DNA of 64,000 nt from positions 248,001 to 312,000 of the forward strand of contig NZ_LT853882.1 in assembly GCF_900183975.1 (NCBI RefSeq), written 5' to 3'. This stretch comes from Xanthomonas fragariae. Its GTDB lineage: Bacteria; Pseudomonadota; Gammaproteobacteria; Xanthomonadales; Xanthomonadaceae. Made by a program: the position numbers and the translations under genes. The notes under the pieces are model-generated. The model had not been told where the DNA came from and ran no database searches. It was given only the letters and a program-made list of their open reading frames with translations. Positions within the stretch are counted from its first letter, which is position 1. Each line of letters starts with the position of its first letter. Below are positions 35,995 through 45,345 of this stretch, piece after piece.

Positions 35995-36021
35995 CGCCTG
36001 CGGCATGAGAAAATCGCCGGC

Positions 36022-36597
36022 ATGACCTCATCCACATCGGCCACGCCGCACTCGGTCAAACGCGGCCGCAGGATGCTGATTGCCCTGGCGGTGCTGTTCT
36101 TCGGCTCGATGTTGCTGGCCGGCGTGCTGCGCTTCTCCGGCTGGCAGCCGGCGTCGATGCGCAATCATGGCGAACTGCTGAAACCGCCTGCCGACCTGCG
36201 TGCATTGGTTCCGCTACGCGCGAACGGGCAGCCATATGCGTGGGCGCCGATCGAGCGGGTCTGGCGGATTGCGCTTGCACCGCCGGCAAATTGCACACAG
36301 CAGTGCGTGGCGCTGGCAGCGGAACTGGACAAGGTGTGGCAGTTGCTCGGGCATCGCGCCGACAAGGTGGAGGTGTTGTGGATCGGCTCGCCGCCGGCCG
36401 GCCTGCCGCCGATGCCGGCGTTACGCGTACTGCGCGGCGATGCACGGCTGCGGCAGGCATTGCCGCGCGCCACCGACGCTGCCGGCGTGCCGGTGTATGT
36501 GATCGACCCCAATGGCTTCGTGATCCTGCGTTACGCCCCGGACTTCGACCCGGCCGGCTTGCGTGCCGATCTGGTCAAGCTGCTGAAACTGATGTGA
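36022..36597 (+). CDS. Membrane-anchored protein of the cytochrome oxidase assembly cluster
   Basis: 191 residues. One N-terminal membrane helix (MLIALAVLFFGSMLLAGVLR) and a periplasmic domain with a thioredoxin/SCO-like look: two Cys four apart in PPANCTQQCVALAAELDKVW and the C-terminal YVIDPNGFVILRYAPDFDPA, which resembles the end of SCO-type proteins. The SCO CxxxC copper motif is approximately kept as CTQQC. Located between SURF1 and heme A synthase in the same direction, so a copper- or thiol-related assembly role is probable. Confidence 0.72.
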   Translation: MTSSTSATPHSVKRGRRMLIALAVLFFGSMLLAGVLRFSGWQPASMRNHGELLKPPADLRALVPLRANGQPYAWAPIERVWRIALAPPANCTQQCVALAAELDKVWQLLGHRADKVEVLWIGSPPAGLPPMPALRVLRGDARLRQALPRATDAAGVPVYVIDPNGFVILRYAPDFDPAGLRADLVKLLKLM

Positions 36598-36607
36598 GCC
36601 TGTTTCG

Positions 36608-37771
36608 ATGAATCTGTTTGCGCCACCGGCATTGTTTCGCCACTTCCACCGCATGGCCTGGCTGGCTGCGTTGTTCACTGCGAGCACGATCCTGTTCGGG
36701 TCGTTCGTGCGCCTGTCCGATGCCGGCATGAGTTGCCCGGACTGGCCGACCTGCTACGGCCGCGTCACCTGGCCGCAGACCACCGACCAAGCCAACACGC
36801 ATGTGGCCAGTCAGATCCGTCCGCTGGAATCGCACAAGGCTTGGCGCGAACAGGTGCACCGTTTCCTGGCCGGCGCACTCGGTGTAGAAGTGCTGGTGTT
36901 GTCGTTGCTGGCAGCACGTCGGCGTCGCATGGGCATTGCGCAAGTGGTATCGGCCGCAGTGTTGGTGGCGCTGTCGATTCCTCTCTACATATCCGGCTGG
37001 CACGGCGTCGCGTTTGGCATGGCGGTCGCGGGCGAGGCCGTCCTGCTGCTGGCGGCGCTGCGCTGGAGCAATATTGATCTGGCCCGCGCTGCGGTGCTGA
37101 CGCTGGCGGTGGTGATCTTCCAGGCGCTGCTGGGCATGTGGACGGTGACGCTGCTGCTCAAGCCCATCGTGGTAATGGGGCATCTGCTTGGCGGCATGCT
37201 GATGTTCTCGCTGCTGGTGTGGATGGCTTGGCGCGCGACCCATGTGCCGATCACCTTGGCAGACGCCTCGCGGCTGAAGTGGCTGCTGCGCCTGGGCGTG
37301 GCGGTGCTGGGCCTGCAGATCGCGCTCGGTGGCTGGGTCAGTGCCAATTACGCGGCGTTGGCGTGTGGCGGCGGCAGTTGGTCGGCCGACAACTTCCCGC
37401 GTTGCGTCAGCCAGTGGTGGCCGCCGCATGACTTCCGCGAAGGGTTCACGCTGTGGCGTGGGATCGGCGTGGATTACGAAGCCGGCGTGCTCGATGGCGC
37501 GGCGCGTATCGCCATCCAGATGGCACACCGGCTGTGGGCCATTGCGACGTCGCTGTACCTATGGTGGCTGGCGTGGCGTTTGTCGCGCTCGCCGGGCATG
37601 CGCGGCTGGGCGGTCGCTCTGACAGTGCTGGTGGCGGTGCAGGTGACGCTGGGCATGCTCAACGTCAAGTTGGCGCTGCCGCTGGAAGTGTCGGTCATGC
37701 ACAACGGTGGCGCGGTGGCGTTGCTGTTCGTGCTGGTCTCGCTGCTGGCGCGGTTGCGCGCCCCGGAGTGA
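36608..37771 (+). CDS. ctaA: Heme A synthase (COX15/CtaA)
   Basis: 387 residues, eight membrane helices. COX15 motifs: [21 protein letters not shown] near the N-terminus, HRFLAGALG (first His ligand region), [33 protein letters not shown] and SVMHNGGA (His ligands). Oxidises the C8 methyl of heme O to the formyl of heme A. Starts 10 bases after the preceding gene and ends two bases before ctaB, so the three are co-transcribed. Confidence 0.95.
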   Translation: MNLFAPPALFRHFHRMAWLAALFTASTILFGSFVRLSDAGMSCPDWPTCYGRVTWPQTTDQANTHVASQIRPLESHKAWREQVHRFLAGALGVEVLVLSLLAARRRRMGIAQVVSAAVLVALSIPLYISGWHGVAFGMAVAGEAVLLLAALRWSNIDLARAAVLTLAVVIFQALLGMWTVTLLLKPIVVMGHLLGGMLMFSLLVWMAWRATHVPITLADASRLKWLLRLGVAVLGLQIALGGWVSANYAALACGGGSWSADNFPRCVSQWWPPHDFREGFTLWRGIGVDYEAGVLDGAARIAIQMAHRLWAIATSLYLWWLAWRLSRSPGMRGWAVALTVLVAVQVTLGMLNVKLALPLEVSVMHNGGAVALLFVLVSLLARLRAPE

Positions 37772-37773
37772 GG

Positions 37774-38670
37774 ATGGCTGTCAGCGCACGCGATTACTGG
37801 GATCTGACCAAACCCAAGGTGGTGGCATTGATCGTGTTCACCGCGTTGGTCGGCATGTTCCTGGCTGTCCCCGATATGCCGACTTGGCCGCAGGTACGCA
37901 CCGGTGCGCTGGGCTTTCTGGGCATCTGGATGGCGGCCTCGGCGGCGGCGGCGATCAATCAGTTGCTCGATGCCAAGATCGATGCGCAGATGGCGCGGAC
38001 CTCATGGCGGCCGCTGGTGGTGGGCAAGGTGCGCCCGTGGCATGTGCTGGTATTTGCCAGCGTGCTGATCGTGATCTCCATGACCATCCTGGTGGTGTGG
38101 GTGAACGTCATAACCGCGGTGCTGACCTTCGCTTCGCTGATCGGCTATGCGGTGATCTACACGGTGTACCTGAAACGTGCGACCTCGCAGAACATCGTAA
38201 TCGGCGGGCTGGCCGGTGCTACGCCGCCGATGCTGGGCTGGGCCGCAGTGACCGGCTTGCCGACCAGTGCCGACTGGATAAACGCCTCGCTGCTGGTGCT
38301 GATCATCTTTATCTGGACGCCGCCGCATTTCTGGGCGCTGGCGATCTTTCGTCGCGCCGATTACGCCAAGGCGGCGATCCCGATGTTGCCGGTGACCCAC
38401 GGCGTGCCGCATACGCGCAGGCAGATCCTGATCTACACGGTGCTGTTGGCGATCGTGACCGTACTACCGGTGGCAGTGGGCATGAGCGGCGTGTTTTACC
38501 TCGGCGGCGCAGTGGTGCTCAACGTGGTGTTCCTCTGGTACGCGTGGCGCATGCTTGACCCGCCAGACGAGCTGTTCTCGATGAAGATGTTCGGCTACTC
38601 CATCGTCTACCTGATGGCGTTGTTCGCGTTTCTGATGGTCGATCATCTGCTGCTGCCTTGGGTGCGTTAG
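37774..38670 (+). CDS. ctaB: Protoheme IX farnesyltransferase (heme O synthase)
   Basis: 298 residues from the ATG at 37774, about nine membrane helices. UbiA-type prenyltransferase motifs: [18 protein letters not shown], the first Asp-rich loop in [40 protein letters not shown] and the second loop [14 protein letters not shown]. Adds the farnesyl group to heme B to give heme O, the substrate of CtaA directly upstream. The pair makes heme A for the oxidase encoded 6 kb upstream. No T-run terminator follows. Confidence 0.96.
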   Translation: MAVSARDYWDLTKPKVVALIVFTALVGMFLAVPDMPTWPQVRTGALGFLGIWMAASAAAAINQLLDAKIDAQMARTSWRPLVVGKVRPWHVLVFASVLIVISMTILVVWVNVITAVLTFASLIGYAVIYTVYLKRATSQNIVIGGLAGATPPMLGWAAVTGLPTSADWINASLLVLIIFIWTPPHFWALAIFRRADYAKAAIPMLPVTHGVPHTRRQILIYTVLLAIVTVLPVAVGMSGVFYLGGAVVLNVVFLWYAWRMLDPPDELFSMKMFGYSIVYLMALFAFLMVDHLLLPWVR

Positions 38671-38691
38671 CCGCAACGACAGGCAGTTGCC

Positions 38692-38800
38692 ACCAAGAGC
38701 GACTGACAAAACCGCCGCGCTCACCGCCAGGCAGGCGCGGCCGCTGCTCGGAATGGCATGTACCCGATTGCACAAGTCGGTTCTGAGCGCGCCGTGCAGC
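38692..38800. repeat. Dispersed intergenic element, copy 2
   Basis: Closely matches the element at 3064-3190 over GCGCTCAC, GCGCGGCCGCTGCTCGG and GGCATGTACC, with CCAAGAGCGACTGACAAAA at the left edge matching the inverse of a segment near 3168-3187. Lies in the space between ctaB and a decayed lipoprotein gene. Confidence 0.5.
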
Positions 38801-38876
38801 ACCACCGCACGCGCACTCGCTAGGTTTTGCTCGCCGCGCTAAATCACTGCGCAGCTGCCCGCCCCGTCGCTCAGGC

Positions 38877-39535
38877 TCAACTCAGCCAGCTGGCGCACTC
38901 TCTGGTGTTCTTGCTGCCGCAACTTGTCAGCATCTTTTGCTGCAGGCGCGTCAGCACTGCGCTGCCTTTCTGGCGATGTTGTTTGCTCCAGCTCTTCAGT
39001 ACGGTGACGAGGATGGCCAAGCGCTGACGGGTGCGCTGACGGTAGCCATCGGGTCGCCCGGCCAGCTCGCCGATCACCTGCGTTTGGGCAGCCTCGACGC
39101 CGGTAGTGTCGTCGGGGCGGAACCGGATCAACCCATCCACACAGAGCACGTCCCACACTGCACGCGGGCGGTAGGGCCTTGCGCACTTTCGTAAGCCTTC
39201 TTGAGCTAGGGCAACGCAATCTTTTTATCGCTGCATTGTTCGGCCAGATCGGGCATGAGTAGTACGGCGTCTTGCTGCGTGCCAACTCGGCCAGCAGCAA
39301 TTGCTCGGCGCCGCTGCTGTCGCCCACTTCGCTCAGCAACGCCGCGGCAGTGCTGATGGTGGATTGACGCCGCTTGCCGCTCGGCCAAGGCATCTTCGAC
39401 ATCGCCCTCGCGCCAGGCGGGGGCCGGCGTGGCCGCAGCCTTGGTCGGTGCGGAATTGTTGCAGGCAGTGAGCGTTGCCAGCACCGCCAGCAGCGCGATC
39501 AATGACGGGAAAGAGCGTCGAAACGACAGCGTCAT
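38877..39535 (-). pseudogene. Thioredoxin-family lipoprotein, heavily decayed
   Basis: The ATG at 39535 opens a lipoprotein signal (SLIALLAVLATLTACNNSAP, lipobox LTAC) and a mature start PAPAWREGDVEDAL, a beginning I associate with thioredoxin-fold lipoproteins. The thioredoxin core is then missing and the C-terminal helical part reappears in shifting frames: STAAALLSEVGDSSGAEQLL, LMPDLAEQCSDKKIALP, a TAG at about 39206, LKKAYESAQGP, then WDVLCVDGLIRFRPDDTTGV and VIGELAGRPDGYRQRTRQRL to TGA 38877. At least one deletion, two further frame changes and one stop are visible. Clearly non-functional; family assignment moderate. Confidence 0.6.
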
Positions 39536-39707
39536 GGCAATTACCGGTGGGGCGGCAAAAGGCCGATCGAACACTCTGGCGAACGCTGGCGCGCCAGCGT
39601 CGGGGGCGCGTCACACTCTTGCATATCTGCTTACACCCCAAATCAGCAGGCACTGCGAACTGCTGTCACGTGGAGCGCAGTGGTCTGTACACCGGCGCTA
39701 TTTCCAC

Positions 39708-40709
39708 TCAATGCCGCCCGGCATCCGTTTGCGGATCGCTCGATGCGGTACGTGCATAACGCGCGGCCACGAATGCGCACACGATCAGCTGCAGCTGGTG
39801 GTACAGCATGATCGGCAACACGATCGCGCCAAGACCGCCACCAGCGAACATCACCTTGGCCATCGGCACGCCCGTGGCCAAGCTCTTTTTCGAGCCGCAA
39901 AAAACAATCGCGATTTCGTCGGCGCGGCTGAAGTGCAGACCTCGCGCGATGAAGGTGATCAACAGCATGGCCGCTGCCAGCAACAACGCCGCGGCACCGA
40001 GCACGGCGAGCAAGGCGGGCAGCGGCGTTTTCTGCCACAGCCCTTCGTTGACCGATGCACTGAAGGCGGTATAGACCACCAACAAAATGGTGCCCTGGTC
40101 GGTGTAACGCAGTACCGGGCGATGACGTTCGACCCAGCCGCCGATCCACGGACGCAGGAAATGACCAGCCAGGAACGGCACCAGCAACTGCAGCAGGATC
40201 TTGCCGATCGCCTCGGCTGGATGCGCCATCGCGCCCTGCCTGCCAACCAGCGCGCCCATCAGCAATGGTGTGAAAAACACGCCTAACAAGCTGGAAAGCG
40301 AGGCGGCGCACACCGCGGCCGGCACGTTGCCGCGCGCCATCGAGGTAAACGCGATCGACGATTGCACCGTGGACGGCAGCGCGCACAGGAACAACATGCC
40401 GACATACAGCTCCGGGGTCAGCGCGAGATGCGCGAGTGGTGTGAACAGCAGCCCGAGCAGCGGAAACAGCAAGAATGTGCAAGCCAGGATCACCAGATGC
40501 AGGCGCCAATGCAGCGCACCGGCCTTGACCGCTTCGCGCGACAACCGCGCGCCATGCAGGAAAAACAGCGCAGCGATCGCCACGCCGGTGACATCGTCCA
40601 TGATCGCTGCGGCGACGCCCGAGACTGGTAGCAGCGAGGCGAACGTGACCGTGCACAGCAGCGCGAGCGTGAATGGATCAATGCGCAACCGCGCCAGCAG
40701 ATTTTTCAT
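39708..40709 (-). CDS. Bile acid:sodium symporter family transporter (YfeH/DUF4137 type)
   Basis: 333 residues, about ten membrane helices. SBF-like family features: DPFTLALLCTVTFASLLPVS, ALFFLHGARLSREAVKAGAL, ALPSTVQSSIAFTSMARGN (the conserved substrate/ion-site segment), FCGSKKSLATGVPMAKVMFA and IVLPIMLYHQLQLIVCAFVA. This subgroup of large-inverted-repeat symporters transports organic anions; substrate unknown. Single gene, about 60 bases downstream of dnaG on the same strand. Confidence 0.85.
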   Translation of the reverse strand: MKNLLARLRIDPFTLALLCTVTFASLLPVSGVAAAIMDDVTGVAIAALFFLHGARLSREAVKAGALHWRLHLVILACTFLLFPLLGLLFTPLAHLALTPELYVGMLFLCALPSTVQSSIAFTSMARGNVPAAVCAASLSSLLGVFFTPLLMGALVGRQGAMAHPAEAIGKILLQLLVPFLAGHFLRPWIGGWVERHRPVLRYTDQGTILLVVYTAFSASVNEGLWQKTPLPALLAVLGAAALLLAAAMLLITFIARGLHFSRADEIAIVFCGSKKSLATGVPMAKVMFAGGGLGAIVLPIMLYHQLQLIVCAFVAARYARTASSDPQTDAGRH

Positions 40710-40768
40710 CGAGGTCCCGGAGCGCGCACGATCAGGCGGTTGGTGCGGGCCATTCTACGACGTGCGGC

Positions 40769-42514
40769 TTAGAGCGCTGCGAGCGCCTTGAGCAACTCGC
40801 GCATTTCATATTTGTCGGTGTTGTCCAGCCCTTGCGAGCGCTGTTTGGCCTGCAGTTCTTCCACGCGCTGACGCAGTAATTGCTTATCAAGTTGGGTAAC
40901 CACGTCGTGCAACTCCATTGCCCAGCTGTGTTCGTCGCCGGGAAGCGCTTGCGCGGCCAGTTTCTGCAAGGCGGCCTGTTCTGCGCGGTCGGCAAAATGT
41001 TCCAGCAGCGCACCGGTGCTGATTTCGGGACGTTGCTGCACAAGATCCAGCAACTCGATCAGCAGTTCCACACCAGGCAGGCGCAGGCCGGCTAGGTCGT
41101 GGTGACGGTCTAGGCTAAGCGCCAGCGATGGCTGTTGCAGCAGGATCGCAATGGCGGCGCGCACCAAGCTGCGCTTGGGAACTGCCTCTCGGCCGTTGGT
41201 ATTGGATGGAAGGCTGCTCTGCCTCTTAGATGCTCCAAAGATATCCTGGCCGGTAAGTTCTTTGATCCGGGTAACCATGATGTCTCTGAAACCACTATCC
41301 GGCATCGCCACGATATCGGGTTTGCATTTGTCGAAAAAAGCAGCCTGTCCGGTTCTGCTGGCGAGTTGTGCTCCTTGCAGACGCTGATTGAAATAAAACT
41401 CTGAAATAGGGGTTGCCTTTTCAAGGCGTGCATTGAATGCGTCGGGCCCCTGACTTCTGACGATGCTGTCCGGATCCTCGCCATCGGGAAGGAAGAGAAA
41501 GAAAGCCTGCTTTTCTTCTCTCATTTTCGGCAGTACCGATTCCAACGCTTTCCACGCTGCAGACCTACCCGCTCTATCGCCGTCAAAGCAAAAATAGACT
41601 TTGTGTGCGTTGCGGAACAGCAGTTCGGCATGTTCGGGCGTGGTTGCCGTGCCCAGCGTGGCCACCGCCTGGGTGACGCCGAACTGGAACAGCGAGACCA
41701 CATCCATGTAGCCCTCAACCACGATCAGCCGCTCGATCTTCTGGTTGGTCTGGCGCACCTGCCACAGGCCATACAACTCGCGGCCCTTGTGGAATAGCGC
41801 GGTTTCCGGCGAATTGAGGTACTTAGGCCCCGGGTCGCGGCCGTCGGCCGGCGCGCCCATGATGCGTCCGCCGAAGGCGATCACGCGGCCACGCCGGTCG
41901 AAGATCGGGAACATCACCCGGTCGCGGAACTTGTCGTAGACGTGGCCGCGATCGTTCTTGGAAAACAGCCCGGCGCGCTCGAGCACACTCATACGGCGCG
42001 CATCGGTGCCGAGCGCGTCCTTCAAGGCGCTGTAGCTATCGGGCGCGTAGCCGATCTGGAAGCGCATGCGGTTGTCGGCATCCACGCCGCGTCCATCCAG
42101 GTAGTCGCGGGCGCGTTCGCTGCCCTCGAGCTGGCGCTGGAAGAACTTGGTGGCGGCCTCCAGTGCCGAATACAGCTCGCGGCTGTCGTCCTGCTGTTGG
42201 GGCGTGCGTTGCTGGGTCTGTTGCGGAATTTCCATGCCGGCACGCTTGGCCAGCTCGTCGACCGCGTCGAGAAATTCGAGGCGGTCGTAATTCATCAGAA
42301 AACTGATCGCGGTGCCATGCGCGCCGCAGCCGAAGCAGTGATAGAACTGCTTGGTCGGCGACACCGTGAACGAGGCCGAGCGCTCGTCGTGGAACGGGCA
42401 GCGCGCTGAATATTCCCTGCCCTGGCGCTTAAGCGGCACGCGACCGCCCACCACCTCGACGATGTCGGTGCGTGCGAGCAGTTCGTCGATAAACGCGTCG
42501 GGGATGCGGGGCAT
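40769..42514 (-). CDS. dnaG: DNA primase
   Basis: 581 residues. The N-terminal CHC2 zinc ribbon is intact: Cys39, His42, Cys60 and Cys63 (CPFHDE and HCFGCG). The RNA polymerase TOPRIM core follows (ERLIVVEGYMDVVSLFQFG, CFDGDRAGRSAAWKALE), then a C-terminal helicase-binding domain of the expected size. Makes RNA primers for replication. Rather than abutting rpsU and rpoD as in E. coli, it follows a YihY-type gene, with yqeY and rpsU further upstream on the same strand. Confidence 0.96.
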   Translation of the reverse strand: MPRIPDAFIDELLARTDIVEVVGGRVPLKRQGREYSARCPFHDERSASFTVSPTKQFYHCFGCGAHGTAISFLMNYDRLEFLDAVDELAKRAGMEIPQQTQQRTPQQQDDSRELYSALEAATKFFQRQLEGSERARDYLDGRGVDADNRMRFQIGYAPDSYSALKDALGTDARRMSVLERAGLFSKNDRGHVYDKFRDRVMFPIFDRRGRVIAFGGRIMGAPADGRDPGPKYLNSPETALFHKGRELYGLWQVRQTNQKIERLIVVEGYMDVVSLFQFGVTQAVATLGTATTPEHAELLFRNAHKVYFCFDGDRAGRSAAWKALESVLPKMREEKQAFFLFLPDGEDPDSIVRSQGPDAFNARLEKATPISEFYFNQRLQGAQLASRTGQAAFFDKCKPDIVAMPDSGFRDIMVTRIKELTGQDIFGASKRQSSLPSNTNGREAVPKRSLVRAAIAILLQQPSLALSLDRHHDLAGLRLPGVELLIELLDLVQQRPEISTGALLEHFADRAEQAALQKLAAQALPGDEHSWAMELHDVVTQLDKQLLRQRVEELQAKQRSQGLDNTDKYEMRELLKALAAL

Positions 42515-42607
42515 CCCGCTAGGATATCCCAGCAGCTGGCGCTCGCCTGATTCAGCGCGCTGCTGCGTGTGCGCGGGTCATGCGCCGCAGACTTTGCCAG
42601 GCGTAAA

Positions 42608-43561
42608 TCAGCTACGCGTGGGCGTGTCCTGCGTGGCCGACGCGGTAACGACCGGTGCGACCGACCCTTCCAGCACATGCTCCGGATCTACCCCGGCCTC
42701 GCGCAGCTTGCGGTGCGAACGCACGCGTTCGTCGATTACCGCGGTCAGCAAGGCGCCGACGAAGAACACCACCGAGGCGTAGTACATCCACACCAGCAAG
42801 ATAACCAGCGTGCCCATCGAACCATACGCGCTGCCGGGTGCGGCTTCGGCGATATACAGTCCGATGCCGTAACGCCCCAGCGCGAACAACAGTGCAGTGA
42901 TGAGGCCGCCAATGAAGGCTTGCCGCCAGTTCACGGTGCGATCGGGCAGATAGCGATACAGGAATGCGAACGCGAGCGTATACAGCGCCAGTGTGGTGAC
43001 GTAGCCCAACGCCGGCAGCACCGATGGCAGCCGTGCGAACACCACTTGCAGCGCGGTGGTGGCGATCATCGACACAATCAGCAAAAAGCCCAGCGCCAGG
43101 ATCACGCCGAAGGAGAACACGCGCTTCTTCAGCCACGCCATGACGCCTTCCAGGCGCTGCTTGTCGGTGCGGAAGATCAGATTCAGCGCGTTCTGCAACT
43201 GCGCGAACACCGCGGTGGCACCAATGAATAGCAGCAACGTGCTCCACAGTCCGGCCAGCGAGCCGACGCCAGGTTGATCGGTGGCATTGCGGATCACGGT
43301 ATCGGCCACTTCCGCAGCGCTACCACCGGCCAGTTGCGCAATTTGCTGCACCAGTGCTTCCTGCGCAGGCGGATACAGCGAGGCGGTCAGCCACAGCAGC
43401 AGCACCAGCAATGGTGCCAATGACAGCAATGCGTAGAACGACAGCGATGCGGCTTGCGTCATCACATCGATCTCGAGAAAACGATTCAGTAGTGCTATCG
43501 GCAGGCTGCGCTGCAGGCGGCCGAGATGCTTGTGCAGGTGTTCGGTTGAGAGCTTCGTCAC
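42608..43561 (-). CDS. YihY/BrkB family inner-membrane protein
   Basis: 317 residues from the GTG at 43561 (VTKLSTEHLHKHLGRLQRSL); the open frame continues upstream to 43852, but that part has no membrane character. Six membrane helices and the family signatures DVMTQAASLSFYALLSLAPL, ALNLIFRTDK, LYRYLPDRTVNWRQAFIGGL and GSMGTLVILLVWMYYASVVF. Once called RNase BN by mistake. Function unresolved. Ends 93 bases before dnaG on the same strand. Confidence 0.82.
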   Translation of the reverse strand: MTKLSTEHLHKHLGRLQRSLPIALLNRFLEIDVMTQAASLSFYALLSLAPLLVLLLWLTASLYPPAQEALVQQIAQLAGGSAAEVADTVIRNATDQPGVGSLAGLWSTLLLFIGATAVFAQLQNALNLIFRTDKQRLEGVMAWLKKRVFSFGVILALGFLLIVSMIATTALQVVFARLPSVLPALGYVTTLALYTLAFAFLYRYLPDRTVNWRQAFIGGLITALLFALGRYGIGLYIAEAAPGSAYGSMGTLVILLVWMYYASVVFFVGALLTAVIDERVRSHRKLREAGVDPEHVLEGSVAPVVTASATQDTPTRS

Positions 43562-44141
43562 CGGCGATGGAATCCTTGGGCATACCGTCGAGCGCGCAGG
43601 TGTCGTTAGGCAAAACCGGTATGCGGAGTGCTTCGCCCGCGCCTGCGCTGGCGGATCCGTTCTAACAGGGCGGGATCGAAGGTCTGGTGAAAGCGTAGCG
43701 GTTTGGTGCAATGGTGCGTGGAACGCGTTGCTGCTAATGTAGGTGTGACTGGGTACATCGCTTCGTCCAGCGCTAGTGAGTCGCGGTCGCTGGGTAACGC
43801 GATTCATGCGGTGTGGACGATGCCGGATGTCGTGCACGTGTGCCGATCGCACTGGTGTTCAGGGCGGCGAAGCGAAGTGCTTTGTCGAGATTGCTGACTC
43901 AACCATTGGCTGACATCGATCGTGAGATCGACAGTTGCTGCAGCACTGCGACATCTTCATACGTTCGCTATTGGCAATGTCGCCCCGCGTCTACTGGACG
44001 CGACAACCAAGCAGGATCAAGCAGGCTGCTTCGTTGAAGGACTCACAGCTGGTAAACCACCCCACCGGCGCCACTCAGCCATCGAAGCGCAAGCCTCGCT
44101 CTGCCCTGGCCAACTGACGCAGGGCAGTGCGGATGGAGATT
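43562..44141. other. Long intergenic gap, no gene recognised
   Basis: 580 bases between the YihY-type gene and yqeY. Open frames here show no family resemblance and no good ribosome site. Base composition is less GC-rich than the neighbouring genes, consistent with decayed or promoter DNA. Confidence 0.5.
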
Positions 44142-44588
44142 TCAGCCCGCCAAGTGCTGCTTGACCAGCGTCGAGACCAAACCCATGTCGGCCTGACCGG
44201 CTAGCTTGGGCTTGAGCGCACCCATCAACTTGCCGATGTCAGCCGGGTTGCTTGCTCCGGTTTCGGTGATTGCAGCCTGGATGGCGGCAACGATCTCGGC
44301 TTCGCCCATCTTGGCCGGCAGATAGCGCTCGATCACCACGATTTCCTCGCGCTCGATCTGCGCCAGGTCGTCGCGCGCGGCGGCTTCGAACTGGGTCACC
44401 GAGTCCTTGCGCTGCTTGACCATCTTGTCGAGCACGGCGATCACGGCGGCATCGTCCATCTCGATGCGCTCGTCCACTTCCTTCTGCTTGATTGCGGCAT
44501 TGATCAGCCGGATCACGCCCAGGCTGTGCTTGTCGCCGGATTTCATGGCGGCCTTCATGTCGTCGGTGAGCTGCTGCTTTAGGGGCAT
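44142..44588 (-). CDS. yqeY: GatB/YqeY domain protein
   Basis: 148 residues from the ATG at 44588 (MPLKQQLTDDMKAAMKSGDK), the usual length. The all-helical YqeY domain has family motifs LGVIRLINAAIKQKEVD, LPAKMGEAEIVAAIQAAITE and MGALKPKLAGQADMGLVSTL. The domain is related to the tRNA-binding tail of GatB; its role is unclear, possibly tRNA-linked. Lies 262 bases after rpsU on the same strand, the conserved rpsU-yqeY-dnaG order. Confidence 0.93.
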   Translation of the reverse strand: MPLKQQLTDDMKAAMKSGDKHSLGVIRLINAAIKQKEVDERIEMDDAAVIAVLDKMVKQRKDSVTQFEAAARDDLAQIEREEIVVIERYLPAKMGEAEIVAAIQAAITETGASNPADIGKLMGALKPKLAGQADMGLVSTLVKQHLAG

Positions 44589-44755
44589 GCGGTGACTCCT
44601 AAGATTTGCATGTTGAATGTATGCCGATACGCTATGGCTGGCAGAGCGCAGCGGCAGGAGATAGAGGGGCGAGCGAGGCGCATGCGGTTGCGACCAAGCT
44701 CGGCAGCCACGCAGCTGCGTAGATCGCAAGGACTGGCCTGACCCAGGACCAATAC

Positions 44756-44786
44756 AAAAAGCCGGCAACGCTCGCGCGTGCCGGCT
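44756..44786 (-). terminator. Rho-independent terminator after rpsU
   Basis: On the minus strand the stem GCCGGCA with its near-complement TGCCGGC, around a GC-rich loop, is followed by five T (complement of AAAAA at 44756-44760). It lies about 65 bases past the rpsU stop and would separate rpsU from yqeY or attenuate read-through. Confidence 0.8.
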
Positions 44787-44850
44787 CTTGGGTTCGATCC
44801 CGGTGGGCCGCGCCTACAGCGCCTACCCACCGGTAAGGAACCGCATTCGA

Positions 44851-45066
44851 TCAGTACAAGCGCTGGCGCTTGGTGACGTCGCGCGAGGAACGACGCAACT
44901 GACGCTTCACTGCAGCGGCAGCCTTACGCTTACGCTCTTGGGTCGGCTTTTCGTAGAACTCGCGCTTGCGGGTCTCGGCCAGCACGCCGGCCTTTTCGCA
45001 GGTGCGCTTGAAACGGCGGAGCGCAAATTCGAAGGGCTCGTTCTCGCGGACTTTAACGCTGGGCAT
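44851..45066 (-). CDS. rpsU: 30S ribosomal protein S21
   Basis: 71 residues from the ATG at 45066 ([20 protein letters not shown]), full length and highly basic, ending [18 protein letters not shown]. The preceding GGAGAACC gives a good ribosome site (the complement of GGTTCTCC at 45068-45075). Small-subunit protein needed for translation initiation. Divergent from tsaD, the order conserved in many proteobacteria; first gene of a macromolecular-synthesis-type region leading to dnaG. Confidence 0.98.
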
Positions 45067-45345
45067 GGGTTCTCCAGATAATGGGATTTCCGTCCGGGAG
45101 CCCCGGGCGGGTGCGAGCGGACTCGCGTGACGGAGTTTCCGGGTTGCCCCGGCGAGCCGCGCATTATAACGACTTGCCAACGACCTGCAAGCCCCCGGCA
45201 AGGTCTACCTCTGCAGGCCTGTAAAAGCGTACGTTTGGGCCCGATTCGACAGCGATCACACGGCGGTGCAGCATATCGCCGCCAGCCGATCGGCGCAGCA
45301 CAAAAGCTGCGAAAATAGAAGCATGTATCTGACTGCCGAGCTGCC

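Noticed and set aside
44788..44812. tRNA-like T-loop sequence (GGTTCGATCCC) between rpsU and yqeY
   Set aside because: No D-arm, anticodon arm or acceptor pairing can be drawn around it; the adjacent hairpin is the rpsU terminator.
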